DNA of 42,820 nucleotides from positions 1-42,820 of the IMG/VR virus record IMGVR_UViG_3300027365_000027; one strand, written 5' to 3'. The notes below the pieces were generated by a model. It ran no database searches, was not told the DNA's origin, and was given only the letters and a program-made list of their open reading frames with translations. The position numbers were made by a program, and so were the translations under genes. Numbering within the stretch: position 1 is the first letter of the stretch; each line of letters begins with the position of its first letter. This document shows positions 1 to 8,771 of the stretch, one piece after another. This stretch comes from a virus.

Positions 1-2644
1 GGGCGGTGGCAGGCTTGCTTGTTGCATTATTGGAATATTGCAATCCATCCGACGACGCCTGGCCATCCATGCGCAGGGCATAGGCTGCCTGGAGTTCCTG
101 GGCGGTGGCCGCGGCCGCCTGGGCTTCAGCCTCGATGCTGGCGACCAGATTGGTACTGCGACCATCGATCACCATGGCGCCATTCGCCTCTCGCTCCCCT
201 TCGCTCAACGGGCGGGCACTGCGCTGCCATCCCGTGCCTGGGGTGTAGGCCAGGTCGATACGCTTGGTGGTGCTGCCCTTAGCCTGGACCTCCTCGAGGG
301 CCTGACGGGCGGCCCTGGCCTTGTCAGCGTGGCGCTGGGCGAAGTTCTGCAAGGCCTCCAGCTGACCCTGGGCGCGTTCCGTGTCTCCGCGACGCAGCTG
401 CTGGGCGAACCGGGCACGATACTGCTCAATGCCCACGTATCCCTTGCCGCCCTGGAATACGTCCCGGTTCACGCCTTTCACGCCCTTGGCAGCATGGCTC
501 TGCTGGCGGGCCTCGGAGAAGCGAGCCAGGTAGGTCCGCTGGGCCTCGCTCAGGCCGTTGCCGGTGTTCTTCACCAGCCGCTCCACGGACCCCGGGTCCA
601 GGCTGTCGGGCGCTTCCATGGCCAGGCGAATCACCTCATCGGCGGCCTTCTGGCTGCCCTCGGTATCCGGGGCACTGTCGGCCTGTTCGACCAGGGCTGC
701 TCGTGTCTCGGCATCCGGCAGGGTCTGGCGATTCAGGTTGTCCCGCAACTCGGTCAGGGTACGCAGCTGCTGTTCGGCACGCTCCAGGCGGGCACGTTCC
801 TGCTGGCGCTGCTTGCGGGCCTTGCGCGGCTGGGCATCCAGCTCGGCCAGCAGTTCATCGGCCTTGGTGATGCGGGCCTCCAGATCGGCCCGCTGTTCTG
901 TCGGGGCATCCGACGGCAGGGCATTGAGCTCGGCCACCCGTTCGGCGCGCTTGGCGCGAATGGTGTCTTCGTGGCTGGCCTCGGTGTCGCCGTACTGAGC
1001 ACGTAGGGCCTGGACCTTGTCCTCGACCTGGGTGACCACCTGATCGGCCTGCTGCTGGTGCTGGGCCTTCTCGTCCGCGGATACGTCCTTGCTCGCGTTG
1101 CGCTTGAGCAGGACCTTGAGGGCCGCCTCGGGGTTGTAGTGCTCGGACTTGGGATCGCTAAGCGGGGTGATGTCGCCACTCTGCTCGGCCGCCGTCTTCA
1201 TCGTGGAGTCCACCGGGGCCGCTGTCTGTGTCTTGGTACCTTCTTCGGTACGGGCCTTGAGCTTATCCCGATAGCGAGCCATGACAGGCTCGGCCTTGGC
1301 CGCGGCGGTCTGGACGCCCTGGGTACCTGCCTGGGCGGTCTCGATGGCGGTACGGGGAGCCGCGATACCGCCTGCGGTGATCGCACCGATCGCCCCGGCT
1401 TCATAGACATCCATCGCCGAGACCGGCTTGTCCTGGGCGATACCCTCGAGCTTGGCCTGTACCGCTTCGGTCCCGCCCTCGATGCCCACTGCCTCGGCCT
1501 GGGTAGCAATCGGTTTCAGCAGGGTCTGCTTGAGCGTCTGGCGCCCCGCGTCAGCGGCCGTGTCGGCCCCTTCCTTGGCGGCCTTGGCACTGCCCTTGAA
1601 AGCCTTGACCGCCTTGCCGGGCGAGACCGCTTTGAGTACCGAGGCATCCGCCACCTGATCCAACATCCCGGCAGTGATGGAGGCACTCGCCATCTCCTGC
1701 ATCTGCTCCTTGGGGGGATAGCGCCCGTTGTGTTTCGCCTGGTAGTCGAGGATACCCTTGCGGTAGAGCTCGACGCCGTAACCCACGTTGCTCAGCATGG
1801 AAAGCGGTTTGCTCATGCTCTGCATCAGAACCTGGGGCATGTTCTCGAAGATGTATTCCGAGGCTGCCTGTGGATTGTCGATGGCGGCATCACCGAAATT
1901 AACCAACAGCCGCCCCAGACTGGGGATGCCCTGGGTCACGGCCTCGCCGACATCCCCCTGCTTGAGGGAATCCCAGGCCTGCATTGCCTGAGCCATGTCC
2001 GGCTGAACATCGCGCAGGTCCTCGCCCAGCTTCTGCCGAGCGCCCTGATAGACGATGCTGCTGATGTCGAAGGCCTTGCTCGTCTTCTCGGCGCGCTTGC
2101 GAGCCCTAACGGCACTGTCGAGACGTTCCGCTGCCGTCGGGTGCTGCCTGCCGTGGCGCTGGTCGATGGCTTCGGCCTGGGCCGCGGGATGGTTGGCCGG
2201 CATATCTGCGGTCGGGGAGACCCGCCGGTCCAGCAGTTCCGCATCTCCCGGCAAGGCTGGTTGTCCCTGCTGGCGCCGCACATAGGCATCCAGCGTGGCC
2301 TGATCCATGCTCAGCTCCGTCTCCATAGATGAGCTGTCCAGAGGGCTGGTAATCATATTCCCGGCAATCCGGGAAGCCCCTGATACAAAGCTGGCAATAC
2401 GGTTGGCATGCTGGCTTATAAGCGAGTCCGGCGAGAGTCCGGTGAGATCGTTCAGCACCCCGACAGCCGTCCCGTCCAAGGGCGCACTCTTGCTGGCCAG
2501 CTCCGCCTTCTTGCGTTCGGCCGCCGCGGCTACCTTCTGCTGCTTGGGATCGAGTGTAGCCGCCTGGGCAGCGGCCTGACGCCGACGCACCACGCGGTCC
2601 AGGGCGGTCTCGAACAGGGCGGAGGGATCTTGGGACTGAGACAT
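1..2644 (-). CDS. Large virion protein, N-terminal part (N4 gp50 position), partial
   Basis: The frame is open from an ATG at 2644 to the window edge, giving about 881 residues with no stop, so the C-terminus lies outside. A GGAG ribosome site precedes the start. The sequence is rich in Ala, Gln and Glu, with long helical and coiled-coil stretches and a glycine/alanine-rich segment near the middle. No enzyme domain is visible in this part. The place next to the gp51-like gene is where N4 encodes gp50, the giant virion RNA polymerase, whose polymerase domain follows a long N-terminal region. The vRNAP-type promoters at 19.1-20.8 kb fit that identity. This is inferred from gene order; another ejected internal virion protein is possible. 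An octamer-repeat element (22-44) is embedded in the coding sequence. Confidence 0.6.
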   Translation of the reverse strand, partial: MSQSQDPSALFETALDRVVRRRQAAAQAATLDPKQQKVAAAAERKKAELASKSAPLDGTAVGVLNDLTGLSPDSLISQHANRIASFVSGASRIAGNMITSPLDSSSMETELSMDQATLDAYVRRQQGQPALPGDAELLDRRVSPTADMPANHPAAQAEAIDQRHGRQHPTAAERLDSAVRARKRAEKTSKAFDISSIVYQGARQKLGEDLRDVQPDMAQAMQAWDSLKQGDVGEAVTQGIPSLGRLLVNFGDAAIDNPQAASEYIFENMPQVLMQSMSKPLSMLSNVGYGVELYRKGILDYQAKHNGRYPPKEQMQEMASASITAGMLDQVADASVLKAVSPGKAVKAFKGSAKAAKEGADTAADAGRQTLKQTLLKPIATQAEAVGIEGGTEAVQAKLEGIAQDKPVSAMDVYEAGAIGAITAGGIAAPRTAIETAQAGTQGVQTAAAKAEPVMARYRDKLKARTEEGTKTQTAAPVDSTMKTAAEQSGDITPLSDPKSEHYNPEAALKVLLKRNASKDVSADEKAQHQQQADQVVTQVEDKVQALRAQYGDTEASHEDTIRAKRAERVAELNALPSDAPTEQRADLEARITKADELLAELDAQPRKARKQRQQERARLERAEQQLRTLTELRDNLNRQTLPDAETRAALVEQADSAPDTEGSQKAADEVIRLAMEAPDSLDPGSVERLVKNTGNGLSEAQRTYLARFSEARQQSHAAKGVKGVNRDVFQGGKGYVGIEQYRARFAQQLRRGDTERAQGQLEALQNFAQRHADKARAARQALEEVQAKGSTTKRIDLAYTPGTGWQRSARPLSEGEREANGAMVIDGRSTNLVASIEAEAQAAAATAQELQAAYALRMDGQASSDGLQYSNNATSKPATA
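22..44. repeat. TGCA octamer-repeat element, copy 1 (inside CDS)
   Basis: TGCA-type cores recur at 8-bp steps (TGCATTAT, TGGAATAT, TGCAATCC). Unlike the other copies it lies inside an open frame, adding a Leu-Gln-Tyr-Ser-Asn-Asn stretch to the large virion protein. Confidence 0.6.
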
Positions 2645-2676
2645 AGCGGCTCCAGACGGATCATCAGAAAGAATGA

Positions 2677-2704
2677 AGCCATCCTACCCGAAGGCAGGAT
2701 GGCT
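2677..2704 (-). terminator. Hairpin between the gp51-like and gp50-like genes
   Basis: Arms AGCCATCCT and AGGATGGCT enclose a 10-nt loop in the gap between two minus-strand genes. No strong U-tract follows, so it may be a weak terminator or an mRNA processing/stability hairpin. Confidence 0.5.
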
Positions 2705-2728
2705 GGCTGGCGTAAATAGTGGAGGGAA

Positions 2729-4051
2729 TTACTGGGCGTTCTTCGGCTGAGACATCCGTTTCTGGTAGTAGGGGCTCAGCGTGCGCTTGGCCTGCTTGGC
2801 TTCCAGGGCCTTGAGTTCCTGATAGTAGGCCCGGGCATCCTCGGCTTTCTTCTTGAGCCCGTCACTCTTCTTGATGTAGTACTTCACCGCATCCTTGGTG
2901 GTGGTGTCCCAGTCGAACCCCTGCTCGTCCACGTCCTGTAGGGCACTACGCAGAATGGAGGGCGTGACATCGTAGTGAGTCCCGTCCACCGTCACCCCGG
3001 AGCGCAGCACCTGGGCAGACTGCCGCGCCACCTTCGCCCGCCAGTCCGGGTTGTCATTGCCCATCAGCTTGCCGTCGACCGTGAACTCCTGGAGCACCTT
3101 GTTGGCCTCGTCGGCAGGGTTGCCCATCGGGCCGGTGACGATGAACTCGTTCTGGTTGGCGTTGTACTTCTTATCCAGCTGGCTCATCTCCATGGTGTTG
3201 CCCTGGGTATCGACCTGGCTGGTGCCGGTTCGGGCGGCCATGGCCTTGTCCAGCCCGGCCAGGCGGGCATTGACATCCTGTACCGTACCTCCGGCCTGCA
3301 AGGCGGCCTCCTGGGCCCCGCGCAGGATGTCGGTGGCCGTGGTCGAGTCGGGTGCCGTTTCCAGTGCCTGGGCGGCATTGGCGAAAATCCCGTCCAGGGT
3401 GTCACTGGTGGCGTTCTGGTCCTTGGTGCGGTTGCGGGTGTACTGGCTGAACTGATGCGTCGCTTCGCTGCGGCGGTCGCTGTTCCAGGCACGGGCATTG
3501 CCGTCTTCCTGGATGCGCTGATCCGCCGAGGTGTTGTAGGAATCCCGCAGCCCCTGAACCAGGGCGCGAGGGTCCGGTGCCCCCAGTTCCTGGGCCTTGC
3601 TGATGGCGGCATCCAGATTGCCGTTGATGGCCAGGGTCTCGATCCCGGCCAGGGCATCCGCATGGTCCCGGGTCCACTGCCCGTCCTGGAAGGTCTGGCG
3701 CTTGCCGATCTGGTCGATCAGGGCGATCTCGCGCTTGTCTATCGCCCCGCGGGTCTGGTTGCGGAACTGGGCGGTCAGTCCCTGACGCAGGGCCTGTACG
3801 TCGGTGTTGTTGCGCAGGGCCGCCAGTTCCTCGGGGGTACGTGCCTGAGCCACCTGATCCAGGTAATCGGCTGCCTGGTTCTGTTGGCTGTTGAGGAAGT
3901 TGGCCTGGTTGGTGTCCCGGTAGCCCTTGAACAGGTTCTGTAGGGCGCCCACGCTGTCGTTCAGGGCATTGCGTGAGTTATCGAGCAGGGCCACCGCATT
4001 GTCCGCGTTCGCGGAACTGGCGATGTTTCGCCAGGTGATAGGTCGACTCAT
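2729..4051 (-). CDS. Internal/tail virion protein, N4 gp51-like by position
   Basis: This encodes 440 residues, mostly predicted helix with high Gln, Ala and Asp. No signal peptide or enzyme motif is visible. It lies between the gp50-like gene and a 155-residue gene, with a 3-nt gap to the latter, and belongs to the minus-strand late operon. In N4 the equivalent position encodes gp51, a minor virion protein thought to be ejected with the DNA. Family membership is inferred from gene order, length and composition rather than a specific motif. Confidence 0.6.
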   Translation of the reverse strand: MSRPITWRNIASSANADNAVALLDNSRNALNDSVGALQNLFKGYRDTNQANFLNSQQNQAADYLDQVAQARTPEELAALRNNTDVQALRQGLTAQFRNQTRGAIDKREIALIDQIGKRQTFQDGQWTRDHADALAGIETLAINGNLDAAISKAQELGAPDPRALVQGLRDSYNTSADQRIQEDGNARAWNSDRRSEATHQFSQYTRNRTKDQNATSDTLDGIFANAAQALETAPDSTTATDILRGAQEAALQAGGTVQDVNARLAGLDKAMAARTGTSQVDTQGNTMEMSQLDKKYNANQNEFIVTGPMGNPADEANKVLQEFTVDGKLMGNDNPDWRAKVARQSAQVLRSGVTVDGTHYDVTPSILRSALQDVDEQGFDWDTTTKDAVKYYIKKSDGLKKKAEDARAYYQELKALEAKQAKRTLSPYYQKRMSQPKNAQ

Positions 4052-4054
4052 AAC

Positions 4055-4522
4055 TTATACCCCATTCCGTTGCATGTAGTCGGACACCGACTGATAGGCG
4101 TTGGGGTTGGAGGCTACACGGGCCCGCTGACGATCACTCAGTTGGGAGTTGGTCAGGGTCTTCTGGGCAGCGTACTGCTTGTCGAACTGACGCTGGCTCT
4201 CGGCCAGCTGCTGCTTGGCCAGGCCGTACTGCTGCATGCCCAGATAACCGTTCATCAGTGCCGATCCCGTGCCCAGAGCCGCCCCGCCCCAGCCGTTGAT
4301 CTGGCTGCCATCACCGAGGGTGCCACCGAAGATCCCCTTCATGCTCCAGGGCGATACATCGCCCGTAAGGTCAGGGGCGCCTTGACCGAACAGGGACAGG
4401 GCATTGATGTCCACCGGGTTGCCCGTGGCCTGCATGGCCCCCTGATAGGCGCCGGGTGTGATTGCTTGAGCGGTAGGCGATTGCCCGTATCCCAGCAGCT
4501 GCGAAAGGATGCCGTTATCCAT
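4055..4522 (-). CDS. Small virion-associated protein, 155 aa
   Basis: I place the start at the ATG at 4522, which overlaps the stop of the upstream 776-residue gene (ATGGATAA). That gives translational coupling and a GGGGGA ribosome site; an upstream start at 4594 would overlap far more. The N-terminus is rich in Gly, Ala and Pro. The middle (about 70-95) is a glycine/alanine segment resembling a membrane-interacting helix, and the rest is a charged Gln-rich helix. Many podovirus internal or tail-tip proteins have this composition. It sits in the N4 gp51-gp53 region, but I cannot assign a specific N4 partner. Confidence 0.55.
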   Translation of the reverse strand: MDNGILSQLLGYGQSPTAQAITPGAYQGAMQATGNPVDINALSLFGQGAPDLTGDVSPWSMKGIFGGTLGDGSQINGWGGAALGTGSALMNGYLGMQQYGLAKQQLAESQRQFDKQYAAQKTLTNSQLSDRQRARVASNPNAYQSVSDYMQRNGV

Positions 4523-6845
4523 AGAAAGTGTCCCCCAAGGTATCGTTGATGGTGGGTAGTTTAAGGGAGTTGTCGACGTAGGAACCAATTGCATCCAGCG
4601 CCAGCGTGCCGACGTTCCCGGCGTGGATCGTGCGGTTGTAGAAGGCCTCGGGGCTCTCCCCGGCGATGATCACCGGCTCGTGCCGAGTAATGAGACTCAT
4701 CGGGTCGAGCAGAGAATCGATCTCGAGCAGCTGATTGGCGGCATCGAGGGTGGCAAGCCGATCCTGGCGGGAATCCAGGAAGGTCTCGTAGTCGTTCTGC
4801 ACCCCGGCCATCAGCTCCTGGGTGTAGCTGTTGGCGGCATTGGCCAGCCCCGATGAGGCAGCCAGGGCTTCCTCGGCCCAGGGCGCACCCGTCAGGCTGC
4901 CGGTCCGGAAGGCGCTGTAGCCGCCATAGATGGCCGCGGCCATGGCCAGGTACAGGGTCAGTTCAGGGCCCAGTTTCTCGGCCACGAACTTGAACGCATA
5001 GTTGACCACCACTGCCTTGACGATGATCGTCAAGATCGTCATGGCCAGTGCCGTGGCACTGATAGCAGCCGCCGCGGTGATGGCTTGCCAGGTAGCTCCG
5101 CCGGTGTAGATGGTCAGCGCGATCGCGGCGACGACGAGTACAAAACTGAAAAAGCCTGACTGATACCATTTCAGGTGCTTCTTGACCCTGGCGTTGAACA
5201 CCAGATGCAGAGACTTGGCGTACAGCTCCTCTCGGTCGAACGGGTTGAAGCCATCTAACAGGGTCAAATCCAGCGGAACCAAGAAATCCGGATCATTCGC
5301 GGGGTTCTCGGTGCTGCGGCCGTCATTGTCGATAATGTGACGCAACACGGGATGCACCACTTCCAGTTCAATGTAGGAAGCATCGCTCTGCTGATAGCGA
5401 ACCTGAAAGGAGGGCATGGGTACGGTGCGCGTCCGGGTAGCCGTCTGGTAGACCTCATTGGGAGGGTCATATTTCCGGGACCTGTAGGTGATGTCGGTAT
5501 TCTGGGTGAACTGCTCCAGGTGGTAATCTCCAGTCGCTGCTACACGCCCAGCCCGCACTGTGCGGTTGATCGTGTAACAGGACAGGGACATGCGTGCCCC
5601 AATCCAGCGGTTAGGTAGCGTATCCGCAGGCCCGATATTGAGGGTGACGTAGTCGGAGCGGCTGGTGGTGTAGAGACTGTTGAACCAGCGATCGGCGAAA
5701 CTGGACATGCTTTGTGATGGACTAGCGCGACGTTCAAAGTCGTCGAAGAAGCGGAACAGATAGCGCATGACCGGCTGGCTTGTGCTGTCCAGGGGAGCAC
5801 CGAACATCAGGAAGGCTGTCTTGACCTTGTCGATGTCCGGGTTTTCGTTAATCGACTCACCGAGGGCTTTGTAGTCAAGTCCCAGCAGATCCATGAGCTC
5901 CTCGGCCGCTTGATACTCCGCGTCGTCCTTGAAGCGTTCCGCCGTGCGATCCACATGATCATTACGAAGGTAGATGACTGGAAGGTATTTGCCGGGATCG
6001 ACATAAGCCACCGAATAGGCCGCATCCAGCTTGGCATGAGTACCCGCACCGTACCGATAGGTCCAGTACCTGTAACGATCCCCGTCCTTGTACATGGCCT
6101 GGTAATACTCGAATCCTTCCTGTGCCCAATAGAGTGTGAAAGTCAGCTGCTCCGTTTTCGGCGCTTCTCCTTCCCGCTCGATGATGTAGCGCATCTCGAC
6201 CGTGGGTGGATTGTCCTGCTTGCCTTCCTCCCAGAGCTCTGCCAGCGATGGGTAATTCTGTGTCATGTACGACATGAGCAACGCTGCCTGCCCAGGACGG
6301 AAGGGGGTGTAGCCATCCCGGGGCGAGTCCTTGAATGACTCGGTCTGGCCGTAGGCGACTGCATCCAGGAAGGCCTGGGTAGGCAGGAAGACCGTGAAGT
6401 CATCCAAGTAGGCGGTGGCACCATGCTTGCGTGAGAGCACCTCCAGGGTATTGGTGTCCCTGTGGTAGCCGTACTCATCCACCAGCCGTTGCCAGGCGGC
6501 ATGGTTGTAGTTGAGTGGTGCCAGCAGGGCATACTCCAGCGATATGGAGCGGCCCAGTTCATTGATGATCGCTTGCTCCACCAGAGGCGCCGTTCGCGTG
6601 TTGCTGGCCACCGAACCTTTCATCAGCCCACGGGGATAGAGCTTCTCCGTGCGACGGGTGAACTGACCCACCTTGAAGGCCAGGCCATTCAGGAAACTGT
6701 CCAGGGTTTCATCAACAAGACTCGTGCCCTTGAATAGCGAGCGTGTCGTCGCCCGCAGTTTACTACGCGGCAAATGAGCATCATCGACCACACGCGACGT
6801 ACTGGTGCTGACGGAAACCTTGGTACTACCACTGAAAAATCCCAT
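4515..6845 (-). CDS. Large tail/internal virion protein with membrane segments, 776 aa
   Basis: The start has a good AGGAG ribosome site. The first 550 residues look like a globular structural protein rich in Tyr, Arg and Asp. Residues about 565-660 hold hydrophobic helices (runs of Val, Ala, Ile, Leu around LVVAAIALTIYTGG and ATALAMTILTIIVKA), unusual for a soluble tail protein and suggestive of a segment that enters or crosses the host membrane during ejection. It lies in the late operon where N4 has gp52/gp53. A terminator-like hairpin separates it from the coiled-coil gene upstream. The role in genome ejection is inference. Confidence 0.6.
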   Translation of the reverse strand: MGFFSGSTKVSVSTSTSRVVDDAHLPRSKLRATTRSLFKGTSLVDETLDSFLNGLAFKVGQFTRRTEKLYPRGLMKGSVASNTRTAPLVEQAIINELGRSISLEYALLAPLNYNHAAWQRLVDEYGYHRDTNTLEVLSRKHGATAYLDDFTVFLPTQAFLDAVAYGQTESFKDSPRDGYTPFRPGQAALLMSYMTQNYPSLAELWEEGKQDNPPTVEMRYIIEREGEAPKTEQLTFTLYWAQEGFEYYQAMYKDGDRYRYWTYRYGAGTHAKLDAAYSVAYVDPGKYLPVIYLRNDHVDRTAERFKDDAEYQAAEELMDLLGLDYKALGESINENPDIDKVKTAFLMFGAPLDSTSQPVMRYLFRFFDDFERRASPSQSMSSFADRWFNSLYTTSRSDYVTLNIGPADTLPNRWIGARMSLSCYTINRTVRAGRVAATGDYHLEQFTQNTDITYRSRKYDPPNEVYQTATRTRTVPMPSFQVRYQQSDASYIELEVVHPVLRHIIDNDGRSTENPANDPDFLVPLDLTLLDGFNPFDREELYAKSLHLVFNARVKKHLKWYQSGFFSFVLVVAAIALTIYTGGATWQAITAAAAISATALAMTILTIIVKAVVVNYAFKFVAEKLGPELTLYLAMAAAIYGGYSAFRTGSLTGAPWAEEALAASSGLANAANSYTQELMAGVQNDYETFLDSRQDRLATLDAANQLLEIDSLLDPMSLITRHEPVIIAGESPEAFYNRTIHAGNVGTLALDAIGSYVDNSLKLPTINDTLGDTFYG

Positions 6846-6857
6846 GAACGTCTCCTA

Positions 6858-6886
6858 CAAAAACGGGAGCCCGGAGGCTCCCTCAG
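6858..6886 (-). terminator. Terminator after the coiled-coil virion gene
   Basis: Read on the minus strand, GGGAGCC and GGCTCCC form a GC-rich stem followed by GTTTTTG, a fair intrinsic terminator. It lies between the 413-residue and 776-residue genes and may reduce expression of the distal tail genes. Confidence 0.65.
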
Positions 6887-6902
6887 CACGGGGTAGCATG
6901 GG

Positions 6903-8144
6903 TCAGGCCTGGACGCCCGAGAGTAGCTTGCTGACGGCCCGTCCGATCGTGGCGTCGTCGAGTTTGTTGATACCGTCCGCAACCGTGGCCTCATCCGTGG
7001 TGCGGCGTACATTCCAGGAATCCACCATCAGCTTGGCGGCCTTCTGCTCGGCATCGCGCTTGTAGCCGTCCGTCTGTGCCTGGTACAGCAGTTTCTGGCG
7101 GCCCAGCACACTGTCGGCATCCACACCGGAGCCAATGATCTGCGCTTTTTCGGTGAGCTTCTTCTGGTTCAGTACCGCGGTCTCGGCCACCGTCTTGAGC
7201 TTCTGTTCCATCAGGTTGTCGTATTCGGCGTCCAGCTTGCACTTCTGGGCCTGCAGGACCTTTTCCTCGGTGACAGCATTGGTGGTTTTCTGTCGGGTGA
7301 GCGAGGCTTCGACTTCTGCCTGATTCACCTGTGCGTCCAATAGGTCCCCTTGCTTGGGGATGTTGTACGCTTCGGCATTTAGGTTGCTAGTCTGCTGCAT
7401 TACCTGGGCAGTCTGTGCTTCCAAGCGGTCCCGTTCGGTCAACAGGTTTTCGGTCTGACGCTCAACCTGAGCGGTCTGAGCGGCCAGTTGATTAACCTGC
7501 TGATCCAGATACCCGTCTTCGGCAAGGCGCTTCTGCGCTTCACGGATCTGTTCGTCAACCAGCTGGGTCTGCGTCTGTACTTGCAGCTTCTCGGTACCCA
7601 GGTTGTCGATCCGCTGGTCACTCAGCCGGATCTCGGCGCTCACCTGGTCTGCTTGGCGGTCCAGGAGGACTCCCTGCTTGGGGATGTTGAGGGCCTCGGC
7701 AGCCAGGTTGGAGGTCTGCTGGGCTACCTGCTCGGTCTGGGTCTTTACCTGATCCGTTTGTGCCTGCACCTGGGCCTTTTCAGCCAACAGGTTCTCGAGT
7801 CGCTGGCAGTTCAGCGCTGTCTCGGCCTCGATGCCTGCCTTCTGTGCCACCGCGTTGGCGATATTCTGCTGAATGGCCTGCTGGTTGAGCCCTTCGGTTA
7901 CGATCTGCTGGCTCAGCAGTTCGGCCTGCTTGTCGGCCTGCTGCTTCTCAAGCAGGAACTGAAGGGCGAACTGCATGGCAGACTGCATAGCCCCCAGATA
8001 GACCTGGGAGTATTCCGGGCCGCGGATACGGTTCTTCTGAAATTCCTCGTCGATGTGGGCCTTGGTGGCCTGCATCAGGACATCGAAGACACCGTTCCCC
8101 TGAACGGTGGCCTCGGTCAACTGGGCATTGGTGATTTCCGCCAT
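6903..8144 (-). CDS. Coiled-coil structural protein with internal repeat (N4 gp54-like position)
   Basis: This encodes 413 residues. From about 100 to 310 the protein is an almost unbroken Gln/Val/Thr-rich coiled coil containing a duplicated block: [17 protein letters not shown] and [17 protein letters not shown], each followed by an LLD-Q pattern, about 100 residues apart. Such a repeat suggests a long fibrous or tubular assembly. It lies one gene upstream of the capsid cluster, as gp54 (a tail-tube-type virion protein) does in N4. Base composition is more AT-rich than in the capsid gene. The exact virion location is inferred from gene order. Confidence 0.6.
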   Translation of the reverse strand: MAEITNAQLTEATVQGNGVFDVLMQATKAHIDEEFQKNRIRGPEYSQVYLGAMQSAMQFALQFLLEKQQADKQAELLSQQIVTEGLNQQAIQQNIANAVAQKAGIEAETALNCQRLENLLAEKAQVQAQTDQVKTQTEQVAQQTSNLAAEALNIPKQGVLLDRQADQVSAEIRLSDQRIDNLGTEKLQVQTQTQLVDEQIREAQKRLAEDGYLDQQVNQLAAQTAQVERQTENLLTERDRLEAQTAQVMQQTSNLNAEAYNIPKQGDLLDAQVNQAEVEASLTRQKTTNAVTEEKVLQAQKCKLDAEYDNLMEQKLKTVAETAVLNQKKLTEKAQIIGSGVDADSVLGRQKLLYQAQTDGYKRDAEQKAAKLMVDSWNVRRTTDEATVADGINKLDDATIGRAVSKLLSGVQA

Positions 8145-8159
8145 GCGCGTTCTCCCGGC

Positions 8160-8699
8160 TTAGTTCTCGGCCCCGGCAGCCATTGCCTGGCGCTGAGCCA
8201 GTTCCTTGAGTTCCTTCTCGGACAGCGGCGGCAGCTCGACGACGTTGAACTCGGGGATCATCACGCCTTCGCGGACCTGGCGGCCCCGTTCATCGCGGCG
8301 CGTGCGGAAGATCTGGCACTGACGCTGCTTGAGCATGTTGAAGATGATGCGCGGCACATGCCATTCGACACCGAAGGGCACGTACTTCCTGTGGGTTCCG
8401 ACCACGGAGTTGCCGGCGTCGAGCTTCTCGCCTTCCCACTCCTTCTTGTGCGGGTTCATGTTGGTGACCATCACCCGAACCAGTTCCTCGGCTTCCTTGC
8501 GCTTGCGCAGGCGGAAGGCGTTCTCGCTCTCCGTCACCTTGGCAGGCGCGGCGGCTGCGGAATCCTGCTCGCCGTCGAGCTTGGCCTTGACCTTCTCGCG
8601 CAGCTTGTCGACGCCGATCGAGGGGTGATAGGAGATGCCCAGCTGGTCGGCACGGGCCTTGAGGGTCTCGAGTTCGTCCTGCTTCAGCTCTTCGCTCAT
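8160..8699 (-). CDS. Small virion-region protein with HeH-like N-terminus (N4 gp55 position)
   Basis: This encodes 179 residues. The first 45 resemble a HeH/LEM-type helix-extension-helix (LKARADQLGISYHPSIGV, then DKLREKVKAKL), a fold often placed at the N-terminus of phage head-associated proteins. A flexible Ala/Glu linker leads to a basic, probably globular C-terminal part. It sits immediately downstream of the major capsid gene in transcription order, with a repeat element and a hairpin in the gap, as N4 gp55 does. The function is unknown. Confidence 0.55.
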   Translation of the reverse strand: MSEELKQDELETLKARADQLGISYHPSIGVDKLREKVKAKLDGEQDSAAAAPAKVTESENAFRLRKRKEAEELVRVMVTNMNPHKKEWEGEKLDAGNSVVGTHRKYVPFGVEWHVPRIIFNMLKQRQCQIFRTRRDERGRQVREGVMIPEFNVVELPPLSEKELKELAQRQAMAAGAEN

Positions 8700-8719
8700 G
8701 TGGATCTGTCCTTGCTAGG

Positions 8720-8746
8720 TTGCAGTAATGCAATATTGCAATAATG
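8720..8746. repeat. TGCA octamer-repeat element, copy 2
   Basis: Four TGCA/TGCAG-type units at 8-bp spacing (TGCAGTAA, TGCAATAT, TGCAATAA) lie 21 bp upstream of the start of the minus-strand 179-residue gene, in otherwise GC-rich DNA. Likely a promoter or protein-binding site. Confidence 0.75.
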
Positions 8747-8765
8747 GGACCCCCGAAGGGGTCCC
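8746..8765 (-). terminator. Hairpin after the major capsid gene
   Basis: GGGACCCC and GGGGTCCC form an 8-bp stem with a CGAA-type loop directly downstream of the capsid stop. On the minus strand it runs into an AT-rich repeat element instead of a U-tract. Confidence 0.6.
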
Positions 8766-8771
8766 GGTGAC

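Noticed and set aside
38-2332. Long plus-strand frames over the virion genes
   Set aside because: They are mirror frames of the minus-strand genes in GC-rich DNA; their Leu/Gly-rich, low-complexity translations and lack of ribosome sites show this.
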